From Lycorma delicatula (Eukaryota; Arthropoda; Insecta; Hemiptera; Fulgoridae), in contig NC_134458.1 of NCBI RefSeq assembly GCF_047948215.1, positions 139,794,536 through 139,858,535 on the forward strand: DNA of 64,000 bases, in the 5' to 3' direction. Positions 35,401 through 46,674 of the stretch are shown here, piece by piece (the first letter of the stretch is position 1; every line of letters starts with the position of its first letter). The position numbers were made by a program, and so were the translations under genes. The notes below the pieces were generated by a model. The model searched no databases and was not told where the DNA came from. It saw nothing but the letters and a program-made list of their open reading frames with translations.

Positions 35401-35659
35401 GTACTAAAATAGCTTTGTTGATTTACTAATAAATGCAAAAACTTTAATACAAAACTTGTAGAGAATTTAACTTTGAGAAAATTAATATAAATATAGTCAA
35501 TAAAAAGTAAATAAAAACTTTAAAAAATCGGTTTTTTATTGAGAAAAAACAGACAGAAAATCGTATTATTTTATACCTAATTAACATTATTCTTAATACA
35601 ACAAAATAAAATAATAAAATACATGAAATGATAAACGGTCACAGAATAAAAATCCTCAG

Positions 35660-36540
35660 TTACAGTAATTGTTCGAAATTCCCTCCTTCACAATATACCC
35701 AGCACTCTGTCCGTGTAAAATATTTTCGGTGGCTTTCCGTATCTCAGGATCGTTTCGTATAAATTCAATAGCATTTCGTATTTAATGAGTAACTCTTCTT
35801 TAGTATTAACCTTCTGTTGGTATACTATCGTTTTCATATACCCTCGATGAAGTAATCTAGTGGCGTTAAGTCAGGTGATCGTGGTGGCCAATCGATTGGT
35901 CCACCACGTACAATACAGTTTAAGAAATTGTCATTCAAGTGTGTTCTGGCTACTAAAGAAACTGTGGCGCTGCACCCTAATGCTGGAAATTATTTGCAAT
36001 CTAGTTTGTAATAAGTTCATCTTTCAAAAAACCCGGAAAATTATTTTTTAAAGAATGAACGTATGCATGTCCTGTAAGATTTTCATTGAAAACAAATGAA
36101 TTTTGTCATAAATAATGACACACCAAACTTTAATGTGAAATCTGTATGTTGGAAAATAATTTCCGGAGTACCTTGTGGATTGCTTTTGTTCCATAAATGA
36201 CTGTTTTTAAAATTGAAGACTCCGTTTCTCATAAAAGTGGCTTCATCAGTAAACAGAATTGAATTTACCTTATCAGCGTTATCTAGAAACCAAGTTTAAT
36301 CGCCGAGGATAATCTGTTTGCCGCAAATTCTGAACCTTCTGCAGGGGGAGAGGATAAAGATTTTGTTTCCGTAGGTTGCGCCACACTTTGTTTATTGACC
36401 AAGCAATACGGCATGAAGTTCACCTTGTACTAATGCCTGGGCTGAATCACACGATATTCATCATGAACATGATAATTAACTTGGCGTTTAACAGAAACAT
36501 ACACGTTGGAAATGGCCCTTTCTTTTGTAAATGTTGATAC
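35660..36540 (-). pseudogene. DDE_3 transposase relic of long-TIR element
   Basis: Minus-strand reading across frames gives ILFTDEATFMRNGVFN (first Asp, near 36230-36256), NSHLWNKSNPQGTPEIIFQ, a weak middle, FQH-stop-GAAPQF where the second catalytic Asp belongs (the codon is now TAG, 35976-35978), NCIVRGGPIDWPPRSPDLTP with LDYF (third Asp, near 35850-35890) and a C-terminal part with AGYIVKEG. Upstream of the first Asp, YVSVKRQVNYHVHDEY-like sequence is readable. Block order and the GGPI.WPPRSPDLTPLD motif fit the DDE_3 group of insect mariner-like transposases. It differs from the DUF4817-type copy at 28885-29924. The gene is inactive. Confidence 0.75.
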
Positions 36541-36756
36541 ACCGAATAATGTTTAAAAAGATGTCTTTAGGTCCAGAGAGAATAATACGATTTTTTGTTT
36601 ATTTTCCTTCTGTTGTGTTTCAATAAAAATCCATTTTTAAAGTTTTTATTTATTTTTTGTTTGCTGTATTTACACTAATTTTCTCAAAATTAAATTCTAT
36701 ACTACTTTTGTTACAAAATATTCCGCATTTATTAATCATTTAACATAGCTATTGTA

Positions 36757-37087
36757 CTACAAACCTAAAAAAAAATGTTTGTTGACACCTAATTGTGTGT
36801 TTTACGTTGGATACCCTAAAAGCTACTGGAGTTACAATTCTGGGACCTCTTTTATCCTATTTCCCAGCTCAAATTACATAAGAAACCACCAACTTTGCTT
36901 CTTAATTTTGGTCCCAAAAATTACAATAGGGCTTTTTTTTTATAAGAAGAGCTGAAATCCGGGTGAAAACTTTCGCTACCCATAACTCGAAAACAAAGCG
37001 TTCCCAGACCTATGTTTATATGAACTAATACACCATTTTTACCAGTAGAACATGTACTAAACGTTTTTCGTTTCTTCGTGGGACACT
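36757..37087 (-). repeat. Right long terminal inverted repeat
   Basis: Reverse complement is similar to 34275-34600 over about 300 bases with scattered substitutions and small indels. Confidence 0.8.
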
Positions 37088-38529
37088 GGGTATATAATGT
37101 TTTTATATAGTTATTTTTTTTTAATGTACAATATATAATATTGAATGAATGTAAGTACAATATATAATGCAGATCTCCCAAGAGGTATTGGCCAAAAATA
37201 AGGGACTTGTTGAAGATGTCAAATAAATAAAAACCTTGTGAACAATAGGGCATTTATCCACGAATGAACAAAATTGCAGAATAATAAAAATTATTATAAA
37301 TTATTTATTATTTTTAATTCAATTTGAATTAAAAAATATTTTATTCAAATTACTTTTTTCTTGTCAGACTGCAAAATTTCTGCTATCAACTTTAACGATT
37401 TCAGCCATATCTCAGCAGTTTATCAACTATTTGAACAAATTTTTTTTCTTTTTTTTTGAACAACCAGTATATTTACAATCGGCACCTTGGAACCATAAGC
37501 AAGTAGTTTATAAGAAGCTCATGATAAAAGAAACTTAAGGAGCTCCCAAAATAAGTAATTTATAATAATAGTTATCAGTAGTCTTAAAGTCCATTAGAAA
37601 AAATATTTCTGCCATTTTTTTTATTTGATAAAAAATTATTTGATGAAAATTTGAATGGCATTTTGGAATTTTCAAAGGTAAATTTTATAAATTTATTTAT
37701 TTTTTGTTGTAGATGTTTGGTGCAACATATCCACTAAATTTCATTAAAATATCTAAATCCTTGTTAATATACACTGTTTCAGTACACTTTTATTCGAGGA
37801 AAAATGAAGCGAGGTCGAGTATTTTTCCATATGAAGATTTTTGTTGTCTCTGAATCAATTGTCAATTCCTGAATCAATTCCTCAAGTTTAACCAATACCT
37901 TCTAGGACACTGTTTGTATTACAAGTATATTTACAAATTTAAGAAAAATACATACTCACCATTAAAATAATATATTGCTTCCAACTTGAATATTTTAAGA
38001 TATTTTTTTTTTTAAATGAATTTTATCTGATAGTAGAAGCTTACAAAAATTAACAGGGCTAGAGAAAAATATTAATTTTTTTAAAAGAATATATTAAAAA
38101 AAAATATTAATTTAATGTATAACAATTGTAACTTATAAAAATTAGGATAGAATTTTTTAAGTTTTATTGCTTTAAAAATCAATATGGATTATATTTTTTT
38201 AAAGAGGATGTGAGAGTTAAAAAGAAAAGCTTTTATTCCTTAAGAAAGAATTAAAATATTTAAATTGTATTAAAATTCATAGAAAGCAATTTTAAATTAT
38301 TTATTCGATTATTTTTTTATAATTTATTATTCAGTTCTTTTTAAGAGTAATATTTGAATTAGTTTTTACTTATAATTTTAATACAAGGTAAAATAGTTTT
38401 TATATTGAGAAGGCACTTTAATTTATTAGTTTTACATAAATAAATAAAACAATTATTACTTTGTCGGCGAATTTAGCTAGTAGAATAACTATTTTAAAGA
38501 GGATCGTGTCAAAATTGGGGTATCGGCGT
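37088..38529. other. AT-rich non-coding DNA
   Basis: No gene found. Confidence 0.45.
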
Positions 38530-38563
38530 TTTTCTGGAGATCTACTCGTAGATCTCCAGAAAA
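38530..38563. repeat. Perfect palindrome, 16-bp arms
   Basis: TTTTCTGGAGATCTAC (38530-38545) and GTAGATCTCCAGAAAA (38548-38563) are exact reverse complements around TC. This is a cruciform or hairpin candidate with no attached gene. Confidence 0.9.
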
Positions 38564-38883
38564 GTTTTTCTGACTTTAGAGTCCAGTTAGTTCATCTACA
38601 CAAAAAAAAAACATATGTATGCAGGTATGTGTGTTGCATTTGGTTTGGGCCTGTATCTCCGGAAATTGAACATATTATTTTTTTTGCAAAATTCATTAAG
38701 AGGAGAATGTCGCGAAAAAAACAATCTAGATTTTCTTTAGACATTTTAGAAAAAAAAATTATTATAGCAAATGTGTTACCTACAATTATATAAATAATCA
38801 AACAAATTAAAAAAAATATATACCACCATCTTACAAACTTGAAATAAATGTTATTTATTTTGTTCTATTTCCCTTCGATTTAA

Positions 38884-39524
38884 TAGGTTGACTACCACAT
38901 TGAAAAATGCAACCTTTTCAAGGCGCTGTACTTATTTTGCTAAAATACCCACAAGTGCTGCAATCTTCTTTTTCAATTTCAATAAAGATTTTGTTACCTT
39001 ATTCTATAATACCAATTTCATTTTGCAACTTTTTGAAATATTCAAAAATAAAGTTGAGACATCAATTTGTGTCTCATAGCAATCGTGGATAACGAGACAC
39101 ATATTGACGTCTCAGAATCTTTAACATATTTTAATTGAATTATAATATCTTTTACTTGCTAACAACTGATGGTATTTATTTTTAATTCTACATCTCCAGA
39201 ATTGCTTGAATACTATTTTTATACTTTTTTTAACATAAATTTCTAAAAGTCACTCTCTTCTACAATAAAATCACGTTATATTGATAATTATACTTTGAAC
39301 TAGCATTACATTAATTAATAATATTATAATTAATTCACATTTTATTACAACACTTTTCAATTATGTAACAAAAAATACAGTATTTTGTCTTTGAAATAAT
39401 ATGTAATTTGAAAAAAAAAGAAGAAAAATAAGCAATAACATTACATCTTCAATGTGCTGATGTTTCATAGCAACAGTGGATAACTGGCTGAGAAATCATC
39501 TGATGTCTCATGGCAGTCAACCTG
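38884..39524. mobile_element. piggyBac-like MITE with TTAA flanks
   Basis: A 641-bp unit. The left end is TAGGTTGACTACCA and the reverse complement of the right end is CAGGTTGACTGCCA, matching at 12 of 14 positions. TTAA lies directly outside both ends (38880-38883 and 39525-39528), the target-site duplication of the piggyBac superfamily. Inside, a motif like CATAGCAATCGTGGATAAC (near 39077-39095) recurs as CATAGCAACAGTGGATAAC (near 39467-39485), a subterminal direct repeat. There is no transposase frame, so it is a non-autonomous element. Confidence 0.72.
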
Positions 39525-40051
39525 TTAAATATTTTTCAAACATTCTTTGAAAGTTTATACTTCATATACAGAAATATGAAGAAATGTTTATAATTTTTTT
39601 TTTAATTATAGACCCCGACCTAAATGCAGAAATATATTTTTGATAATGTTCTTTTTCTGCCTTTATTAAAGGGAATGTTAGATTTAGAAAATTTTTTACT
39701 AAGTAAATTTCTTAAACTTAACCAAATATGAATATTTTTAGGAATTTTTTTTAAAATCTATTACCCACCTCTAAAATACTAAAACATGTATATTATGTTT
39801 TTTTCTTCTTTTGCTCTAACTCTCTTAATTTTTATTATTGAAAAGTCATACAATACTTTGCCAGCTTTTTTTTTATTAGATGTACGTTGAGTAACAATCT
39901 TATTTTATACAAATGGTTTCGTTAACTTAATATTTTTGTAGATAATTTTTGATCGTAAAAATATTCAACTAGATATGGTTAAAAATCTATAAATAAACTG
40001 AAAAATGTACGATACCAGTACCAATTATTTTTGTTCATATGATTATTAATC
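39525..40051. other. AT-rich non-coding DNA
   Basis: No gene found; the first four bases are the right TTAA of the piggyBac-like element. Confidence 0.45.
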
Positions 40052-40068
40052 ATATTATTATTATTATA

Positions 40069-40138
<70 letters not shown>
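40052..40138. repeat. (ATT)n microsatellite
   Basis: About 28 ATT/TTA units with one interruption. Confidence 0.9.
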
Positions 40139-40140
<2 letters not shown>

Positions 40141-41158
40141 TTACAGTGTAATGAACAGACCAATATTCTGGGTAGAAAATGTTTAGATCAAGTTCTTCAA
40201 ACAGTTTTTTAGTTACATCAATTTATGAATTAATTTATAAATTATTTTGGAATAAAGCGATAGAAATTAACTGTCCTAGAAAATATAGAATTTAAATTTG
40301 TAAATATATTATTTGGATGAAGGGTAGTTAGAGTATATAAAATTTGTTTACATTGAAGTACAGCAAATTTAGATCATGAATTATGTAAGCTATCATTGAT
40401 CCGGTACTATAATGTATATACGTAAACTTACAGGTGCTTATACGACACAGAAGCGCAGGCATACATGTGTAAATACATATATATATAATAGACATGAAGA
40501 TATGTATCGGTTCCATTACATTGTCGTAGAAATAGAGTGTGAGGTCCACAGGCTAATATACGCAGATGGGCAAATGGTTATTGTCAATATTCCTTCCTTC
40601 TAGCTCATATATTATATGCAATTCTCACAATGTAAACTGTGTATTAGAGAGAGGTCGAAGCTTAACTGTTGTGAAGTAGGGTATATTATACTGCATTTGA
40701 CAATCGTTCTATTGTATTTAGAAACAGACCTATTTTAAACCATATATATAATTTTTATTATTGCGTTTACTATGTTCAACTATAAGCGGTGAAGTATTTT
40801 CAAATACCTGAAGTTTCTTCTTTGTTTTAAGTAAAATTTAATAAATTATGTTTGTTTATCTTTAGTTACAAGTATTTTTAAATTAGATTTCCTACATTAA
40901 AATTAAAAGTTTGGGTCATAGAATAAAAAATATTCCATCAAGAAAGATGAAAAAAGTTCTGGACGTGGAAGAAGACGGGATTCAAAACTTATAAAGATAA
41001 ATTAAAACACTTATAAAAGTCGTTAAAGAGTAATTATAAAGGATATTAAATTATTATTCATTGATTAGTCTTCTAAATCCTTTTCTATGTGAACAACCTT
41101 TTAATTTGCTTTGTGCAGCAAGTTAAAAAACCTGCGTTAATGTGGTTTAAAAAACCTG

Positions 41159-41212
41159 TTATTCATTTAACTTGGTTTTTAACCTATGTTAAAAACCAAG
41201 TTAAATGAATAA
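41159..41212. repeat. Perfect palindrome, 25-bp arms
   Basis: A 25-base arm (41159-41183, starting TTATTCATTTAACTTGG) is followed by CTAT and its exact reverse complement (41188-41212). No mismatch. This is longer than expected by chance even in AT-rich DNA. Just upstream, TTAAAAAACCTG occurs twice. Confidence 0.93.
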
Positions 41213-41393
41213 TAATATTACGGCTTGTTCCGATATATTATTTTTACAAATTTAGAAACGTAAACGCGCAGATGCGCTGTAGTTTTACTTGGTGAGTCTG
41301 AAGTTCGTTGGAGGGAGTAGTATATTGCGAAGCGTCGTAGGTAACAAATGCCAGACGCTTTGTTGCATCCGTATTGTTAATTTTGCGTCTTTC

Positions 41394-41480
41394 ATTTCCG
41401 TATTCTATAAATTGCAGATTTTCAATACTCTTCTTCGTTTCCGCGTATTATAAATAGTATTTTTCAATACTCATCACCGA
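41394..41480 (+). repeat. Imperfect ~44-bp tandem repeat, two units
   Basis: Both units carry TTTCCG, TATAAAT and TTTTCAATACTC in the same order and spacing, with several substitutions. Confidence 0.65.
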
Positions 41481-42379
41481 CATATTTTTTAATTTCACCT
41501 TTTCATTTACGCTTAACTTCGCAATGTCTCAACCAAAGTCTATCCACAGATTAGGGCTATATAGGCTTTTAAAAGTTAAGGAAAAGTTGTAATAATGATC
41601 ATTTTCAACAAAATGACAAATAGAAAGCAAATATAAATAAAAAAGGATAAAGAGAAAAGTTGGATATAAAAATAAATACTTATATAGAAAGTAGAATTAT
41701 TATTAAGGTTGACAAAAAAGGAAAACAAACTTCACAGTACTTCCAAGAACATTGTTCTTGTGTGTAGTATGTCTGTGTTGATATGCCTCCCCTTCGGTCA
41801 AGCCAATCTTATCCCCACACTGCGCATTAATTGACCTTTCTAAACTTTGATTCAAACTCGTCTAAGTTCTAAACTAAACTGCATGGCATTGAATCATAAA
41901 TAATAATAAGAAAATAATTTCATGATATTATTTTATCCTAATGGAATTGCAGCGGAAGTAGTTGTGAAATATGGTTGATGAAGTGTTAATAGTGTAGTTT
42001 ATGGTTATGCTTGGAGTAGATTGATTTTAAACAAAACCTCTGGTAATTCCTTTTACCGCATAACTTTACCCATTACATATCAAAACAGTCAAAAGCGTCA
42101 AAAACAACAGCGTAAGGCGTTCTCAACTAACTTTAACCTCAAAGTTAGAATATTTTCAATGAATTTTATTCAAAAACCACTATTAATAGCTCCAAAAATA
42201 AGTAAATTCGAAAATTTTTACGTCACATAATATCAACGAAAATTTTCAAAGAAAACGAAAAAAATAAACTTTACAGATGTTCAAAAAATGCCAGGGTTTA
42301 AAGATATTTCATATTTTTAACTTTGACTTATAGTAATGAATCACAAATATTTAAAAAATATTTAATTTTGGGAAATCCC

Positions 42380-42890
42380 TTTCGCATTGTAAAAGTTCAC
42401 GGGAATGTTTTATATCCAGATACGGATATAACGTGCGCTAAATTTTCCACTAAGATGAAATGTTGACTCATAACACAATTCGAATGCGAAGTCGGCACAG
42501 CGTACTTTTTAGGCTTCAAGGCCTGTAACAGCTGTAAACAGTAGAGACGCATACGTAAGCATTTTCTTGAAACATTTCTTACTGTCATCACTGGCGTTGC
42601 TAGTTCGCGGTTGGCCTTCCTAACAAATATTTTAGGATTACGCAGGACAGATTCCCTGACACATTAAACATTTTCTTCACATACCCTCGGTTGTTTCGTA
42701 ATCTTCCCTGTACACAAATATCCGGTCGTTTAAACAAATACGGCGATGGTTGTATGTTATTTTCACTCAGAGAATCGCAATTAAACTTTCTACGAAACGT
42801 TGAACTGTAACTACAGATTCACATCTAGCAAACTGCAAAACATAGAAGGCTTTCTACTCATGAGTCACCATCTTTGCTAGTGGCGTTGTC
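42380..42890 (-). pseudogene. DUF4817-type transposase, N-terminal relic
   Basis: Minus-strand reading across frames gives FRRKFNCDSLSENNIQ, GCLCTGKTTKRPRVCEENV-like sequence (read here as YLCTGKITKQPRVCEENV), VRESVLRNPKIFVRKANREL, ATPVMTVRNVSRKCLRMRLY and CLQLLQALKP. These are the N-terminal helix-turn-helix and linker blocks of the family at 28885-29924 (compare RKFNCDS with RLKFHKEP, and LRLYCLQLL-type with RKPYHLQLI). The catalytic domain is missing: similarity ends near 42400. The fragment has frameshifts and a stop and cannot work. No inverted ends identified. Confidence 0.7.
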
Positions 42891-43689
42891 AAGCGGTAAT
42901 ATAGGAAAGCAATCTAGAAACATGCGTACAACTAAAGCTGTCCTTTATATTCATTGATTGTAACCTTAAATCAACACTGTACACCTCATCCAAAATATAT
43001 AACAAATTAAATCGCCAATATTCTTTTTTTTACACCCAATACTTAAAATGAATTTTGTTAGTACAATACATCATGGTACAATGTTACTGTTATTTGTGTG
43101 TGGTTATTGAAAAAAAATAGGAAAAACATAGGTGGCATGAATAAAAAGCTTATATGAATGCAAAGAAGAAGAAAATGGAAGCAGTGAATGATAGATTTAT
43201 AACAAGAATGTAATTTATGAGCAGTGGTGGAGTAGAGAGTATAAATTATCAGCAACTACGACAAACCATAAAAGTACACTGTAGCCAACATATTCAAATA
43301 ATTTTCTTACTTAAATTTTTAGCAAAGCCTTTATTTCCCTGATATTTCATTTGAAATAAAAAAAAAAATTATAAAGTTTTTACTTTTTTATTCAAAATAA
43401 ATTTTCATTCTTTAACGGAAATAGTTTTCAAAATGTCCAGTTTATTCTTATAACTATCTAAAATTAAAGTTTTATTTCCTTGTGGGGCAATACCGTTTGA
43501 GCCAGTTATGAATTTAAATCTTGTCAGATATAATTTTTTAATTATTAATTCACCAGAAGCTTGAAGATTGTACGTGGGAATAATTTACTGTGAACAGGTT
43601 TTAGCTATAAAAAATACAGAATACGAATGCGGGACTGAAATCGAGTACCTTCTGATAAAACTACGAGATTCCCACTCCATACACACAAA
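42891..43689. other. AT-rich non-coding DNA
   Basis: No gene found. Confidence 0.45.
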
Positions 43690-43690
43690 A

Positions 43691-43708
43691 TTTTTTTTTT
43701 TTTTTTCC
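43691..43708 (-). repeat. Poly(A) tail of R1-like LINE
   Basis: T run on the plus strand right at the end of the GC-rich element, followed by unrelated AT-rich DNA. Confidence 0.85.
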
Positions 43709-43941
43709 ACTACATCCCTGGGCCGGACATCCACTCAAGTATACACGGCCCAGGGATGTGTCCTTGTGACTCTAAGGGGGCCTCCCCACCCACCGGCTGT
43801 ACGTCCGGCACGGTAGATCAGCCCCCCCCGGTTCCGGATATTTTCTTATTGCTGCCCGCCTCTAATCCTCCGCACGTAAGGGAAGGTCCGGCTATGCCGA
43901 CCCCCCCACACGCAGAGAACCGGGTCTCGGTCTTTACTCTT

Positions 43942-46674
43942 TTATGCCTGCCTCAAACCGGCGGCGCAAGCCCCAGCAAGCACCGAAGCGCCCCCAGGAA
44001 CCGACACCGCCGGCCGGGACTCGGTCTTTTCTTTATCCCTTTCAAGCAGGTCAGGTCTCAGGTTATTACGCCTTATTTCATGTCTGAGACCCTCCCATCT
44101 ATAGCAGTTGAATACGGTGTGTTCCGCGTCGTCTTCTTCCTGACCGTACGGACACCTTGACGTCTGCCTTTTCCCGATTCTATTAAGGTATTTCCCAAAC
44201 GACCCATGTCCTGTCATCAACTGAGTGGTGTGAAAATTTAGTCCGCCTTTCTCCCTACCCAGCCACTCTTTCAGATTGGGAATAAGTCTCCTTGTCCACT
44301 CATCTGTTTGAGCGGATGACCATGCGGTTTGCCAGTTGCTAACGACTGTGTCCTCTACCTCGTCTCTTGGCACACCTGCCGCCCTCATGCTTCGGCCTTT
44401 TATCTGTAAGTCAATGGGAGGCATTTCACCTAAGACACATAACGCATCGTAAGAAATTGTTCTATATCCTGAGACAACTCGTATTAGTGCTATTCTGTGC
44501 ACGCTTCTAAGTTTGCGTTTATTGCGTTGTACATTCATTGCAGTGCCCCGGACTGGTGCCGCGTATAAGATAGATGACATCATTGCCGTTGTGATCAACC
44601 TTCTGACCACCAGTTTCGATGCGCAGTGGTTATTAAACAGACCCCTTAGAGCCTTAACTGTAGCGGTCACCTTTTGACAAATCATATCTATGTGATAACC
44701 GTACTTTAGACTCTTATCTATGAATACGCCCAAGTATTTGAAGTTACTGACTTCACGAATAATTTCCCCCCTTATTTCTATATTTATTCCTCTGACCCTT
44801 CTCCTACCAGAGAGCAAAATGCATTGCATGACTTAGCTGGGGCTACTTGGAGTTGGTTGTTATCTAACCTTTCGTATAATAGTTGTAAGGCCTGATTTGC
44901 CTTAATTTCAAGACGGTCCACTTCCCTATCCTCCACCAGTACCGCAACGTCATCTGCATAGCCGACAATCCTCACTCTTTCCGGATAAGGAAGCCTGAAT
45001 ATTCCATCATAGAAAACATTCCAGAGTGTGGGTCCTAGAACGGACTCCTGTGGAACGCCGCCAAACATCTGAAAATTTACCTAGATTCTAGATCTCCGAG
45101 TACCGCTTTTGGCTGTTGTTGCCCATTCCGTAACTCTCTTAATCGCCTGTATCGTGGAACGCCCTTTCCTAAAGCCGTACTGTTCTTGGTGTAGGCAGTT
45201 CTTCTCCTCTAACTCATTCTGTAGTCTGGAAGCTATAAGTCGTTCAACCAGCTTCCCTATATTATTGATAAGACTTATGGGCCGGTATCCAGCTTGATCT
45301 GTATTCACGGCTTGCTTGGGCAGGAAGACGGTTCTTGCCGCCTTCCAGCAGCTTGGAAACATGCGGTTTTGAAGTCCAAAGCTGTCCACGTCCACCATCT
45401 CCCAGGGAACAGCTTCTGCCAGACCCTTGAGAATTGCTGCTGGTATACCGTCTGGTCCTGGGCTTTTCTTATTGCTGAGTTTCTTGATCGCATTTAACAC
45501 CTCTTGTTGATCGAATCTACCCCTTTCGTTTTCAAGTATCGCTCTGTTTCCAGTATCCTCCCTGGGGAATAAGGTTTTTAGCTGTTGTATAGCTTCATCA
45601 CTGTTTAGTATTGGAGCTTGCCGACCAAGACGTTTTGCTATGATGTGGAATGCTTTACTCCAAGGGTCGTTATCCAGGTCTTTACATAGCTCTTGCCACT
45701 TCTTGCGTTTAGCTAATTTAATAAGGTAATTTAGGCGATTTCTGGCGGTTCTATATTCTTCCATGGCTGTACTACTTTCTTCATTTTTACCGAAGTGGGT
45801 GCGAAGCCTCTGCGCTTTCCTCTTACATCTGTGCATATAATCTCTTTGGCTAGCTATATCACCATTCTACCAATACACAGTAGTATGCCTTGTTGCATTA
45901 CATGGGATTCTGGACATTTCATCGGTGATAATGTTTTGAAAACTGACAGGATCTATTTGCATGCACTCTGCGATTCTACGAGCTGCATTCCTTACGATCC
46001 TTTGAATTTAGTTGTTCGACCATCTTGGTGTGACATTTTGTTGAGTGCTTCCTGTGACTTGATCATTGATATCTACGGCTACCGCCTTGTGATCACTCGC
46101 CGTCTCTTCCGTCAATACTTTAAAGACTACTGTGTCCGGATGTATTCTGTTATCGATGATTGCTAGGTCTATTATTGATGTGTACCCTCTGGCATTGTAC
46201 GTAGGTGTTCCGTCATTTATTCACGTCGCCCCTAGTAGCCAGGAATTCCTTCAGTATTCTACCGCTTACATTGGATGAGACGACGCCAGCCGCCGTTACT
46301 CTGCAGTTGAAATCACCGAGTATTAATACGCGTTTCCTAGACTGCATGACTATGCGCTGTAGACTAAAAATTTTATCTTGGAATTGATCCAAAGCACAGT
46401 ATGGGCTGATGTAAATCCCCACCAAAATCAAATCGCATAGTTCGACGGCAACAATATCATCCTCTCTGATATAAAGTCCGAAATCATTGTTGTTGGCTAC
46501 ACGTCTGATGGCTACCACACCATTTCTGTCCGGAACCCACTGCGGCCTGGCCGCCGAACGTGCATTGGGCTCCGTGGCTACAATAAAGTCATATTCACCT
46601 CTCGTGGCAATTTCCTCTGCAAGGTCACCGGACAGTAAACTCCTGTTGTTATTCAGTAAAAGCACTTTAATCAT
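43942..46674 (-). pseudogene. R1-like ORF2: endonuclease, RT, zinc finger
   Basis: ORF2 starts MIKVLLLNNNRSLLSG at 46674. Endonuclease motifs are LLLNNNR (N8-N10), ATEPN (E35), GDFNC (120-124) and, after a frame break near 46213, ASDHK (near 46085-46100). A second block (45836-45081) begins MHRCKRKAQRLR and holds KKSPGPDGIPAAIL, YRPISLINNIGKLVERLIAS and QEQYGFRKGRSTIQAIKRV. Then about 60-75 residues are missing: the frame jumps to FGGVPQESVLGPTLWN (motif B, with Glu for the usual Gly) without motif A, so one catalytic Asp is lost. GYADDVAVLVED (YADD intact) follows, a frameshift near 44800, FKYLGVFID (thumb), and a C-terminal finger CPYGQEEDDAEHTVFNC where the second Cys is Gly. The product would be inactive. 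Confidence 0.85.

Larger units (their letters stand above)
34275..37087 (-). mobile_element. Mariner-like element with ~300-bp TIRs
   Basis: About 2.8 kb. The left arm starts AGTGCCCCATGAATAATTGG; the reverse complement of the right arm starts AGTGTCCCACGAAGAAACG. The arms then match over about 300 bases, sharing GAAACGCTTTGTTTTCGAGT (left; GGAACGC on the right), CCCGGATT, AGCTCTTCT, CAAATTAAGAAG, GGTTTCTTAT and ACGTAAAACACA. Inside are a transposase relic (35660-36540) and what looks like a later insertion (34616-35400). TA-rich sequence lies outside the right end. Terminal inverted repeats this long are unusual for Tc1/mariner elements, which more often have tens of bases. Confidence 0.8.
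40139..42379. other. Non-coding DNA, partly less AT-rich
   Basis: No gene recognised. It contains the palindrome at 41159-41212 and the short tandem repeat at 41394-41480. The region about 41250-41400 is GC-richer than its surroundings, but I cannot assign it. Confidence 0.4.

Noticed and set aside
40052..40138. CRISPR-like or satellite array
   Set aside because: It is an uninterrupted trinucleotide microsatellite with no spacers. No CRISPR array was seen anywhere, and none is expected in this genome type.
43568..44160. Plus-strand Pro-rich frames
   Set aside because: These are antisense to the 3' UTR and C-terminus of the R1-like ORF2.
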